A stretch of 64,000 nucleotides of DNA, from assembly GCA_947446645.1 (NCBI GenBank), contig CANFHA010000019.1, positions 1 through 64,000 of the forward strand, in the 5' to 3' direction. The stretch's first letter is position 1. Every line of letters begins with the position of its first letter. A program made the position numbers and the translations under genes. This document shows positions 55,055 to 62,887 of the stretch, piece by piece. The notes beneath the pieces are model-generated. The model ran no database searches. It had not been told where the DNA came from and saw only the letters and a list, made by a program, of their open reading frames with translations. Source of the DNA: Chitinophagaceae bacterium. GTDB taxonomy: Bacteria > Bacteroidota > Bacteroidia > Chitinophagales > Chitinophagaceae.

Positions 55055-55586
55055 AGTGGTGTCCGTTTTGTTTCATTACTTCCTGCAGCTGCATGCGCGC
55101 CTTATTCAGCTGTGATTTCGATGTTCCCTCTGTAATCCGCAGCATCTCTGCAATTTCTTTATGGCTGTAGCCCTCAATCACAAACAGGTTAAACACTGTG
55201 CGATAGCCTGGTGGCAACGTCATGACCAACCGGAATATTTCATTAGCATTCAGTTTTGCCATTGTTGCCTCATCCACCTCCACTCCGGCTGCATGTTCTT
55301 CTTCTACCAACTTTAAGTTGCCGCCTTTTCTCAGGAACATCAGGCACTCATTAATCATTATTTTTTTAAGCCACGCCCCTACACTGCTTTCCTGGCTGTA
55401 AACAAAGCGATCAATGGTTTTGAAAAAATTATAAAAGCCATTTAGCATCAGTTCTTCCGCATCGGGCAGTTTTTTTACATAACGCATACAAACTACCAGC
55501 ATACCATCTGAATATTTATCAAACAGGTATTTCTGTGCGATGCGGTCTTGTTTTTTATAACCTTCTATGGCCTTTTGTGTGGTCAA
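55044..55586 (-). CDS. ECF-type RNA polymerase sigma factor
   Basis: A 180-residue sigma-70 family ECF factor. Region 2 lies at about 20-80 (KYSDGMLVVCMRYVKKLPDA, the -10 melting helix) and region 4 at about 122-170 (LPPGYRTVFNLFVIEGYSHK, then EIAEMLRITEGTSKSQL). The start codon is TTG (55584-55586). It is co-translated with the anti-sigma factor; the downstream secreted barrel may be a target. The inducing signal is unknown. Confidence 0.88.
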   Translation of the reverse strand: MTTQKAIEGYKKQDRIAQKYLFDKYSDGMLVVCMRYVKKLPDAEELMLNGFYNFFKTIDRFVYSQESSVGAWLKKIMINECLMFLRKGGNLKLVEEEHAAGVEVDEATMAKLNANEIFRLVMTLPPGYRTVFNLFVIEGYSHKEIAEMLRITEGTSKSQLNKARMQLQEVMKQNGHHYAK

Positions 55587-55710
55587 TTAATTAAGTTAAA
55601 AGTCAAAAGTTGAAACTTAAAAGTGCATCGATTGCGTCCTTACTGTATTAATATATGCCGTTTTGCGAAGAAGGGTTGTATGATGCGCGAAATTATTATT
55701 GGCAGGCGGC

Positions 55711-56604
55711 TTATTTTTTTTGTTCATGTGACAAGGAGGGATTTCCAACTCTTGTAATTTTTGAAGCAAACTGTCTCGATTCAAAATATTCGTCCCAGTT
55801 ATAGCCAGTCTTTACTTTTCCATTGTAGGCCTGATAACGTGCTATATATCGTCTTATATCAGGGTATGACAACCAATAGAGTGCTTTGCCATTCGCCATT
55901 GGTGCTAATGCTACTATATGTACCACCATCTGTCCCTGGTCTCTATCAAATATCCAATCCTCTATTATTGCATAATGACTTACCTGCTGGGGATAACTGC
56001 AGGACAAAAGGGCTGTAGTGTCGTTGATTAAAACTCCCTGCTCCATATCCGGATCCTGTTTCCGTTTTTTCCTTTTTGTTTTTTTTGTCTCTGCCTGCTC
56101 AGCCGGAAATAACAAAGAATCATTTTTATGCAGCGCGTAATAATTCTGATATTTCCTTGTGTTGGTGGAAAGATCTTTTGCCTCGCAAGCAATTATTTTT
56201 TTTATGTCTTCTTTCGTCAGCGGATGCCTGAGTATGACTGGTTTTGCAGCACCTTTATTTATAGTATCTCCATAATCCCAATAATCTTCCATGTGTTCTT
56301 CATTGTGTGCTTTTCCCGCAAAAAGGTTTTCAGCGAATGCCTGAAACTGTCCCGCATTTATTCCACTCAGTAAAACGTTTGCAAAAACATTTCCCGGCGG
56401 CGACTGCGGAAGATCAGTCAGCGCAACGTTTTGTCTTTCGTATACGGCTATCTCGCGCCATACCCGCTTTGTCCAGAGGATATTCTCGTCTTTTATAGGT
56501 GTCCAGGGAGTTTCGCGGGCATTGGTATCTATTTGGGCCAGTACTTTTTTATCAATGGAGGCAAAAGCCAATATAAACAGGATGTTGCAAAGAGTTTTCT
56601 TCAT
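55711..56604 (-). CDS. gldN: type IX secretion ring protein GldN/PorN
   Basis: A 297-residue GldN/PorN homologue with a signal peptide (ending KVLAQ at about residue 24). Core family segments: W44-T-K-R-V-W-R50, DWIFDRDQGQMVVHIVALAP, LYWLSYPDIRRYIARYQAYN and WDEYFESRQFASKITRVGNP. In T9SS, GldN joins GldK in the periplasmic ring linked to GldLM. Here gldK, gldL and gldM are not adjacent. A Lys/Arg-rich insert (KKTKRKKRKQ) lies near residue 175. Confidence 0.88.
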   Translation of the reverse strand: MKKTLCNILFILAFASIDKKVLAQIDTNARETPWTPIKDENILWTKRVWREIAVYERQNVALTDLPQSPPGNVFANVLLSGINAGQFQAFAENLFAGKAHNEEHMEDYWDYGDTINKGAAKPVILRHPLTKEDIKKIIACEAKDLSTNTRKYQNYYALHKNDSLLFPAEQAETKKTKRKKRKQDPDMEQGVLINDTTALLSCSYPQQVSHYAIIEDWIFDRDQGQMVVHIVALAPMANGKALYWLSYPDIRRYIARYQAYNGKVKTGYNWDEYFESRQFASKITRVGNPSLSHEQKK

Positions 56605-56715
56605 AAATGGGGAATAATGCGTAATATAATAAAATACTAATAGTTCAAACTGCCGCGTAAGTTGATCGAAGCGTATCTAATTTTATTAACGTTATGATAC
56701 TGCGCTATAAATCTT

Positions 56716-56723
56716 TACTTTTG
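56716..56723 (+). promoter_or_regulatory. -7 element upstream of the B12-domain gene
   Basis: TACTTTTG fits TAnnTTTG. The ATG at 56742 is 18 bases downstream of it. No clear -33 was found. Confidence 0.45.
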
Positions 56724-56741
56724 CGGCAATTTTAGCAACTG

Positions 56742-57161
56742 ATGAGCAATGATCTGAAACGCCCTGTGCGTGTGCTGGTAGCAAAGGTAGGCCTGGACGG
56801 GCACGACCGGGGAGCAAAGGTGGTGGCTACCTCGCTACGCGATGCAGGCATGGAGGTAATATATACCGGCCTGCGCCAAACGGCTGAAATGGTGGTAAAT
56901 ACAGCACTGCAGGAAGATGTGGATGCAATAGGCATAAGCATTCTGAGCGGTGCGCACATGACCGTATTCCCTAAGGTAATGCAACTGATGAAAGATAAGG
57001 GGCTTTCTGACGTGCTGCTGACAGGCGGAGGTATAATACCCGATGCCGACATGAAGGAATTACAGGATATGGGTGTAGGCAAGCTTTTCCCGCCAAGCGC
57101 CCCTACTGCTGAAATAGCAGATTACATAAGAGGCTGGGTAGCAGAACACCGCAATTTCTAA
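56742..57161 (+). CDS. B12-binding domain protein, methylmalonyl-CoA mutase type
   Basis: A 139-residue stand-alone cobalamin domain. The B12 motif DxHxxG is at D19-x-H21-x-x-G24, with the LSGAHMTVF and [14 protein letters not shown] loops of the methylmalonyl-CoA mutase C-terminal domain. The TIM-barrel part is absent; it may work with a separate mutase subunit. A crotonase gene and an ATP:cob(I)alamin adenosyltransferase gene are close by. Confidence 0.9.
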   Translation: MSNDLKRPVRVLVAKVGLDGHDRGAKVVATSLRDAGMEVIYTGLRQTAEMVVNTALQEDVDAIGISILSGAHMTVFPKVMQLMKDKGLSDVLLTGGGIIPDADMKELQDMGVGKLFPPSAPTAEIADYIRGWVAEHRNF

Positions 57162-57221
57162 ATTCGAATTTTAAGCAAATAACGATCTCCATTATAAATA
57201 ACCAATTACAAATTCCTTAAA

Positions 57222-58001
57222 ATGTACCAGACTTTACTTACAGAATTAGACAAAGGCACTTTAGTAATAACAGTGAATCGCCCTGACAAAATGAACGCTC
57301 TGAACAAGGACGTGATATCAGAGCTGGGCAAAGTGCTTGACGAAGTATATAGTAATAATGAAATAAAGAGCGCCATCATTACCGGAGCCGGTGAGAAGGC
57401 GTTTGTGGCTGGTGCGGACATCAGTGAGTTCCTTTCATTGGGTGCAGAAGGCGGTGCTGCACTTGCAAAACTGGGACAAGACCATGTATTTAATAAAATA
57501 GAGAACAGCCCTAAGCCAATTGTGGCTGCAGTAAACGGCTTTGCACTAGGTGGCGGCTGCGAACTGGCTATGTCCTGCCATTTCCGTATAGCATCGGCAA
57601 ACGCTAAGTTTGGTCAGCCGGAAGTGAACCTGGGCCTGATACCTGGCTACGGTGGCACCCAGCGCCTTACCCAGCTGGTAGGCAAGGGCAAAGCAATGGA
57701 ACTGATGATGACTGCTGACATGGTAGGCGCAGATGACGCAAAGGCGATAGGCCTGGTAAATCATGTAGTGCCACAGGAAGAACTACTGGCAAAGACAAAA
57801 GAAATATTACAAAAAGTGCATACTAAAGCACCAATAGCTGTGGCTAAGGTGATAGCCTGCGTAAATGACGCAGCGAAATGTGATCCTGCAGGGTTTGATA
57901 ATGAAATTGCACATTTCGGCGCATGTTTCATTACTGAAGATATGAAAGAGGGCACAACAGCTTTTGTAGAAAAAAGAAAACCTGTGTTTAAAGGAAAATA
58001 A
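57222..58001 (+). CDS. enoyl-CoA hydratase/isomerase family protein
   Basis: A 259-residue crotonase-fold enzyme that hydrates enoyl-CoA esters in fatty-acid or amino-acid breakdown. Catalytic Glu114 (GGGCELAMSC) and Glu134 (GQPEVNLG), with AGADISEF and FALGGG for the oxyanion hole. It is 60 bp after the B12-domain gene, same strand, and probably co-transcribed. Confidence 0.93.
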   Translation: MYQTLLTELDKGTLVITVNRPDKMNALNKDVISELGKVLDEVYSNNEIKSAIITGAGEKAFVAGADISEFLSLGAEGGAALAKLGQDHVFNKIENSPKPIVAAVNGFALGGGCELAMSCHFRIASANAKFGQPEVNLGLIPGYGGTQRLTQLVGKGKAMELMMTADMVGADDAKAIGLVNHVVPQEELLAKTKEILQKVHTKAPIAVAKVIACVNDAAKCDPAGFDNEIAHFGACFITEDMKEGTTAFVEKRKPVFKGK

Positions 58002-58032
58002 TTTATATCTTCATCCTTAAAATTTTCAATAC

Positions 58033-58986
58033 ATGCAGGCCAGGTTTATCCGTACCTTATTGGTTTTTTGTATCTGTATTGCGGTTGCTTTTAACAGCAG
58101 CGCGCAAAATGCCTCCAGAGTCTATGTAGAGCCGGATGGGTGGTCCATAGGTACCACTTTCGGCATGACCGACCTTTGGGGGAATGTAGGTACACAGTCG
58201 ATAACGGACCATTATACCAATAGCCACTACCTGGATAAGACCTGTTTTATGGGTGGTCTATTCGGCCGTTATTCCATACATCCCTGCCTGGCAGTAAGAA
58301 TGATGGTGAACTTTGGTACATTGTATGCTACAGACAAATGGAACGAGGACGGCACTAAATCGGGTAGCCTGGCTGAGGGTAATGACTATATACAGCGCTA
58401 TCTGCGTTCGCAGGATGCAAAAGCACTGACTGTGGAGGGTTCCTTCCTGTTTGAGTATACATTTTTTCGCTCCAACCCGGAGAGCAAGGCAGCTCATAAA
58501 AGAGGGCAGCCGTTTATTGGCGCTGGTCTTGGTGTTTTCCATTTTACGCCCTACAGCACTGCAGGCAACAGCGGAGCCTGGGTGAAAACTCATGATCTGC
58601 ACCTGGAAGGACAAGGCTGGGGCGGAGACTATCCCAAGCAATATTCTCTGTGGCAGCCATGTATACCACTGGCTATTGGCTGGCGCTGGGACATAGGCAA
58701 GCACCTGAACCTGGGTATAGAGTATATGTATCGCTATACTTTCTGCAAATACCTGGATGGTGTGAGCGGTAAATATGTGGATCAGAAAGCTTTCTACAGC
58801 CACATGCCGGCTGACCAGGCTGCGCTTGCAGCATCAGTGGCGGATAAAGAGCAGTATAATAATAACCAACTTGCTAACCCCGCGGGCAACCTGAGAGGCA
58901 ATGGCGGTAACGAATCTTACTCTACAATCAGCATTACCTTCTATTACAAAGTGCTGAGCAGGAGCCGCGAGTGGTGGCACCTGTAG
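58033..58986 (+). CDS. putative outer-membrane protein, DUF6089-like
   Basis: A 317-residue exported protein (signal peptide ending SSAQ, about residue 25). It resembles the DUF6089 protein at 41631: SIGTTFGMTDLWGNVG, a PFIGAGLGVFHFTP turn and a GWRWDIGKHLNLGIEYMYRY barrel strand. It follows the crotonase gene by 31 bp on the same strand. Function unknown; a small outer-membrane barrel is likely. Confidence 0.7.
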   Translation: MQARFIRTLLVFCICIAVAFNSSAQNASRVYVEPDGWSIGTTFGMTDLWGNVGTQSITDHYTNSHYLDKTCFMGGLFGRYSIHPCLAVRMMVNFGTLYATDKWNEDGTKSGSLAEGNDYIQRYLRSQDAKALTVEGSFLFEYTFFRSNPESKAAHKRGQPFIGAGLGVFHFTPYSTAGNSGAWVKTHDLHLEGQGWGGDYPKQYSLWQPCIPLAIGWRWDIGKHLNLGIEYMYRYTFCKYLDGVSGKYVDQKAFYSHMPADQAALAASVADKEQYNNNQLANPAGNLRGNGGNESYSTISITFYYKVLSRSREWWHL

Positions 58987-59001
58987 GTGAATGAGCGAAT
59001 T

Positions 59002-59062
59002 AAAATGTGCAAATTTGAAAATTGCGGCTGGTTGTACCGGCATTTTCAAATTTGCACATTTT
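59002..59062. terminator. 21-bp perfect inverted repeat, bidirectional terminator
   Basis: The 21-base arms at 59002-59022 and 59042-59062 are exact reverse complements with a 19-nt loop and carry the TTTGAAAAT repeat core. The repeat lies between two convergent genes; T-runs flank the outer ends, so it would stop transcription from both sides. Confidence 0.7.
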
Positions 59063-59066
59063 TTTA

Positions 59067-59624
59067 TTAGATCCTTGCACGCCACTCCGTTTCGGGCGCG
59101 TTGTTGATATGGCCTATGTAGCGGGCCAGCACAAATAAATAATCGGAGAGGCGATTGAGGTATTGAATGACCAGCGGACTTACCGGTTCCTGGTGTTCCT
59201 GCATGTCAACGCAGATGCGCTCTGCCCTGCGGCATACACAGCGAGCTACATGGCAGGTAGATGAGGCGAGATTGCCACCCGGCAATATGAATGCGCGCAT
59301 CTCCGGGAGCACTTCATTCATCTCATCTATGCGTTGTTCCAGCCAGGTTACGTCTGCATCGTGGAGGTCAGGCAATTTCATTTTTACATCCTTGTCGGGC
59401 GTTGTTGCCAGTATAGACCCGATAGTGAACAATCGATCCTGAACCTCACGAAGTGCGGTATTGATATCCTCGTTTTGTGCCAGATCGCGTATCATTCCTA
59501 TGAAAGAATTGAGCTCATCTACTGTTCCGTAGCTTTCTATGCGTATATGGTTTTTGGGCACGCGCACACCCCCAATAAGGCTTGTACCGCCCTTGTCGCC
59601 TGTCTTTGTGTATATTTTGAACAT
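59067..59624 (-). CDS. cob(I)yrinic acid a,c-diamide adenosyltransferase, PduO type
   Basis: A 185-residue enzyme that attaches the adenosyl group to cob(I)alamin, giving the B12 form used by methylmalonyl-CoA mutase. The start MFKIYTKTGDKGGTSLIGG is at 59624; an 18-codon upstream extension is not conserved. Motifs: the KTGDKGGTSLIG nucleotide loop, SYGTVDELNSFIG, and RRAERICVDM with RLSDYLFVLAR. It fits the B12-dependent set upstream, although it lies on the other strand. Confidence 0.92.
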   Translation of the reverse strand: MFKIYTKTGDKGGTSLIGGVRVPKNHIRIESYGTVDELNSFIGMIRDLAQNEDINTALREVQDRLFTIGSILATTPDKDVKMKLPDLHDADVTWLEQRIDEMNEVLPEMRAFILPGGNLASSTCHVARCVCRRAERICVDMQEHQEPVSPLVIQYLNRLSDYLFVLARYIGHINNAPETEWRARI

Positions 59625-59742
59625 AACTATCCAAAAATAAACTGATTTCGCCGCATTTGAACTTTTTGGCGAATTCACAAATAATAAGTTTCACAGAAAT
59701 ATTTTTTTATATCTTTCGGCACATTTTAAACCCAATGTTTTT

Positions 59743-62700
59743 ATGAGAAATCTATTAGCCTTTTTCGTTCTTCTTTTATCGACCAATATTTCGATGGCCA
59801 AATCGCCGGCTGTTTCTATTATTACCGGTTACTATTTCTACTTATGCAGCGGAGCGACCGCCCCTTTTTTTAACGGCTCACCAGGCGGTGCCTGGACAAT
59901 TAACCCTGCTGATGCCGGCGTTGCTAGTGTATCGGCGACGGGGGTTGTATCGGGAATAGGTGCGGGAACTGCACGCCTCAGCTATACTATAGGGTCTGCT
60001 TCTGCTACCGCAGTTGTTACAGTATATCCAACGCCAGCAGCTATTACAGGACCAACAAGTGTATGCAAATGGGACTCTGTTTTGTTGTCGGATCCCACGC
60101 CCGGAGGCACGTGGAGCACTGGAATACCTTCACTGGCATCCATAGGCACTAATGGTAGTGTATATGGCATAAATCATGGTGTGGCTACATTTTATTACAC
60201 ATTGTCACCAGTAGGCTGCAGAGCCACCTATATCGTAACTGTGCTGCCGTATGCGCCTACGATAGCGGGACCTACCAGCGTTTGCCTTGGCTCAACTATG
60301 ATGGTTAATAATGTTTCACCTGGCGGTACCTGGGCTGGTTCTGATATTCATGCGGCAATAGATGGCTCGGGTAATGTAACAGGTCTTGCCATCGGCACCA
60401 CCAGAATCACTTATACGGCCGTTAACGGTTGTACAGCGAAACTTACGGTAACTATAAATCCTTTGCCTGCGCCAATAAGCGGCAACTTATCCGTATGTAC
60501 CGGAATGTATACTTACCTGAGTGATGCCACAACACCTGCGTTGTCGTGGACGAGCAGCACACCTTCGGTGGCGACTGTAGTAGCATCAGGAGCCGTAGGT
60601 GCGATTTCTACGGGAACGACGACAATAACTTTTTCACTTACCAACGGATGTAAGTCAACTGCAATAGTAACGGTAAATCCGATGCCGACGGCGGGCTCTA
60701 TTACAGGTGTCGCGACAGTATGCGCAGGAGCTGCAACGGCACTTACGGACGCTGTAGCAAGTGGGGTGTGGAGCAGCAGCGCGCCACTGGTAGGAACTGT
60801 GGGTAGCACCGGAGTGCTGACTGGTGTAGCCGGCGGAACAACTACCATATCTTACACTGTGTCTAATAGCTGCGCAAGCGTACGGGCGACAAAGGTTGTT
60901 ACGGTCAGCCCTTTCACAGCGGGTGCTATAAGCGGGACGGCAACCGTGGCTACGGGAACGGCAATCACATTATCTGATGTTGCTGCGGGTGGCATATGGT
61001 CGGCAAGCAATAGCAATGCAACGATCTCAACCGGGGGGCTGGTTACCGGTATTACGCCTGGAACAGTAATAATAAGCTATACGGTTACAAACGGCTGCGG
61101 GACAGTTGCGGCAACGAGTTTGGTTACCGTCTATACTTCAAGTGTAGCTGCGATAACAGGTACGACCAACGTATGTGCGGGAGCTACAACCTCACTAACC
61201 GATGTAACCCCTGGCGGTACATGGTATAGCACCAACACCGCTGTAGCGACGGTGGGCTCAACCGGAACAGTGACAGGTATGAGTGCAGGAAATGCTACTA
61301 TTTCGTATACCGTGGCTGGCGTGGCTGTTACTGCTGTTATAAACGTTACCGGCACTACAGCCGGCACCATCGGAGGGCCTGTGACAGTAGCTGCCGGCTC
61401 AACTATTACTTTAACCGATGCAGTGGCAGGTGGCGTATGGCTGGCCGGTAATAGCAATGTTACCGTTTCGCCTGTTGGGGTAGTGACGGGAATGGTACCG
61501 GGTACAGTTACCATTAGCTATACACTAACCAATGGTTGCGGATCTTTTTATGCAACCCGGGCGCTAACTGTAAATCCCTCAAGCGGGACAGGAATCACCG
61601 GGAACCCGAGTGTGTGCATTGATGCTACTACAGCACTAACAGATGCAACACCCGGCGGCGTATGGCACAGCAGCAATGTATTGGTGGCATCTGTAAGCGG
61701 CACCGGGCTGGTAACCGGATCTGCCGCAGGAACAGCAACAATTTCTTATACCGTGGCGGGTGTAACTACAACGGTCAACGTTGTAGTGAATCCCAACCCC
61801 TCTGGCATAGGAGGACCCTCGTCTGGTTCTGTGTGTGTCGGGGCTTCTGTAACAATGAGTGACTTTGTAGCGGGCGGTGCATGGACGAGCACACCTGGAT
61901 TTTCAGTGACCAATGGGACCACAACAACAACCGTAACTGGCTTATCTGCCGGTGCTGCCACCGTTACTTATTCACTGGCCACCGGTTGTTACAGAGTATA
62001 TCCCCTTACAGTAAAAGAAGTACCGGCAGCTATTTCCGGTACACTTGCCATTTGTGCCGGATCTACGACACGGCTGTCAGACGTTACAGCAGGAGGTACT
62101 AACTGGACGAGCAGCGCTCCGTCTATAGCTACTATCTCACTCTCGGCTGTGGTAACAGGTATTGCCCCAGGTACAACTACTATCACGTATACGGTGTCAT
62201 CCGGCTGCGTTGCAACTGCAGTAGTTACGGTTAATGCATTACCGGTAGTTGGCGCCATATCAGGTCCGTCGCTGGTTTCGCATGCAGGCAGTGGTGTGCT
62301 GCTTAGTGACGCCACAGCGGGTGGTGTGTGGAGCAGTACGGTACCTTCGGTAGCAACTGTTGGTTCCGGTACAGGGTTAGTAACAGCTATTGCTTCTGCC
62401 GGTACTACTACGATCAGTTACAAAGTAACTACCGCTGCAGGGTGTGCGGCATCAGTCACAAAAGTGATGACGGCCAGCGCTGCACCGCGTGACCATGGCG
62501 GAGCCGCCAATACACTTACAGCGGATAATGCTGCTGCAAGCGCCAGTGAAATTTCTACAGGAATCACAGCCTCTAATGAATTGCAGCCGGAAGTAAAAAT
62601 CGTCCCTAATCCGAATAACGGATCATTCAGTGTAGTAGGTTCATTAGGAAGTATAGCCGATAGAACGGTGACGTTTGAAATCTCGGATATGTCAGGAAAG

Positions 62701-62844
62701 AAACTTTATTCCAGGAGTACCAAGGTTGCAGACGGATCAATTAATGAACAGATGCAGGCAGGCAACGGGTTGCCTGCCGGGCATTACCTACTTTCTATTC
62801 GTTGCGAGGGTGTATTGAAGGTATTGCACTTTGTGGTTGAGTAG
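59743..62844 (+). CDS. T9SS-secreted protein with twelve Ig-like repeats
   Basis: A 1033-residue secreted protein. The signal peptide is 1-19 (ending SMA). Twelve units of about 75 residues follow. Each has a start like ITGxxSVC, then GGTW, a VATV strand, GxVTG, and GTxTISYT, then VVTVNP. This is the BIG2-type Ig-like repeat. Repeats 6, 8 and 12 lack the Cys of the SVC position. A T9SS type A sorting domain closes it (VKIVPNPNNGSFSVVGS, ending VLHFVVE). It is probably a surface adhesin or fibrous protein. A TATCTTTC at 59710-59717 is a near-consensus -7. Confidence 0.88.
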   Translation: MRNLLAFFVLLLSTNISMAKSPAVSIITGYYFYLCSGATAPFFNGSPGGAWTINPADAGVASVSATGVVSGIGAGTARLSYTIGSASATAVVTVYPTPAAITGPTSVCKWDSVLLSDPTPGGTWSTGIPSLASIGTNGSVYGINHGVATFYYTLSPVGCRATYIVTVLPYAPTIAGPTSVCLGSTMMVNNVSPGGTWAGSDIHAAIDGSGNVTGLAIGTTRITYTAVNGCTAKLTVTINPLPAPISGNLSVCTGMYTYLSDATTPALSWTSSTPSVATVVASGAVGAISTGTTTITFSLTNGCKSTAIVTVNPMPTAGSITGVATVCAGAATALTDAVASGVWSSSAPLVGTVGSTGVLTGVAGGTTTISYTVSNSCASVRATKVVTVSPFTAGAISGTATVATGTAITLSDVAAGGIWSASNSNATISTGGLVTGITPGTVIISYTVTNGCGTVAATSLVTVYTSSVAAITGTTNVCAGATTSLTDVTPGGTWYSTNTAVATVGSTGTVTGMSAGNATISYTVAGVAVTAVINVTGTTAGTIGGPVTVAAGSTITLTDAVAGGVWLAGNSNVTVSPVGVVTGMVPGTVTISYTLTNGCGSFYATRALTVNPSSGTGITGNPSVCIDATTALTDATPGGVWHSSNVLVASVSGTGLVTGSAAGTATISYTVAGVTTTVNVVVNPNPSGIGGPSSGSVCVGASVTMSDFVAGGAWTSTPGFSVTNGTTTTTVTGLSAGAATVTYSLATGCYRVYPLTVKEVPAAISGTLAICAGSTTRLSDVTAGGTNWTSSAPSIATISLSAVVTGIAPGTTTITYTVSSGCVATAVVTVNALPVVGAISGPSLVSHAGSGVLLSDATAGGVWSSTVPSVATVGSGTGLVTAIASAGTTTISYKVTTAAGCAASVTKVMTASAAPRDHGGAANTLTADNAAASASEISTGITASNELQPEVKIVPNPNNGSFSVVGSLGSIADRTVTFEISDMSGKKLYSRSTKVADGSINEQMQAGNGLPAGHYLLSIRCEGVLKVLHFVVE

Positions 62845-62876
62845 GCCACGAAAAGCGTTGACTATTTTCGTGCCGG
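62844..62876. terminator. bidirectional terminator
   Basis: CACGAAAA (62847-62854) pairs with TTTTCGTG (62865-62872), with GG-CC outside after one bulged C. It lies between two convergent genes. Confidence 0.65.
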
Positions 62877-62887
62877 AAGGGATGAAT

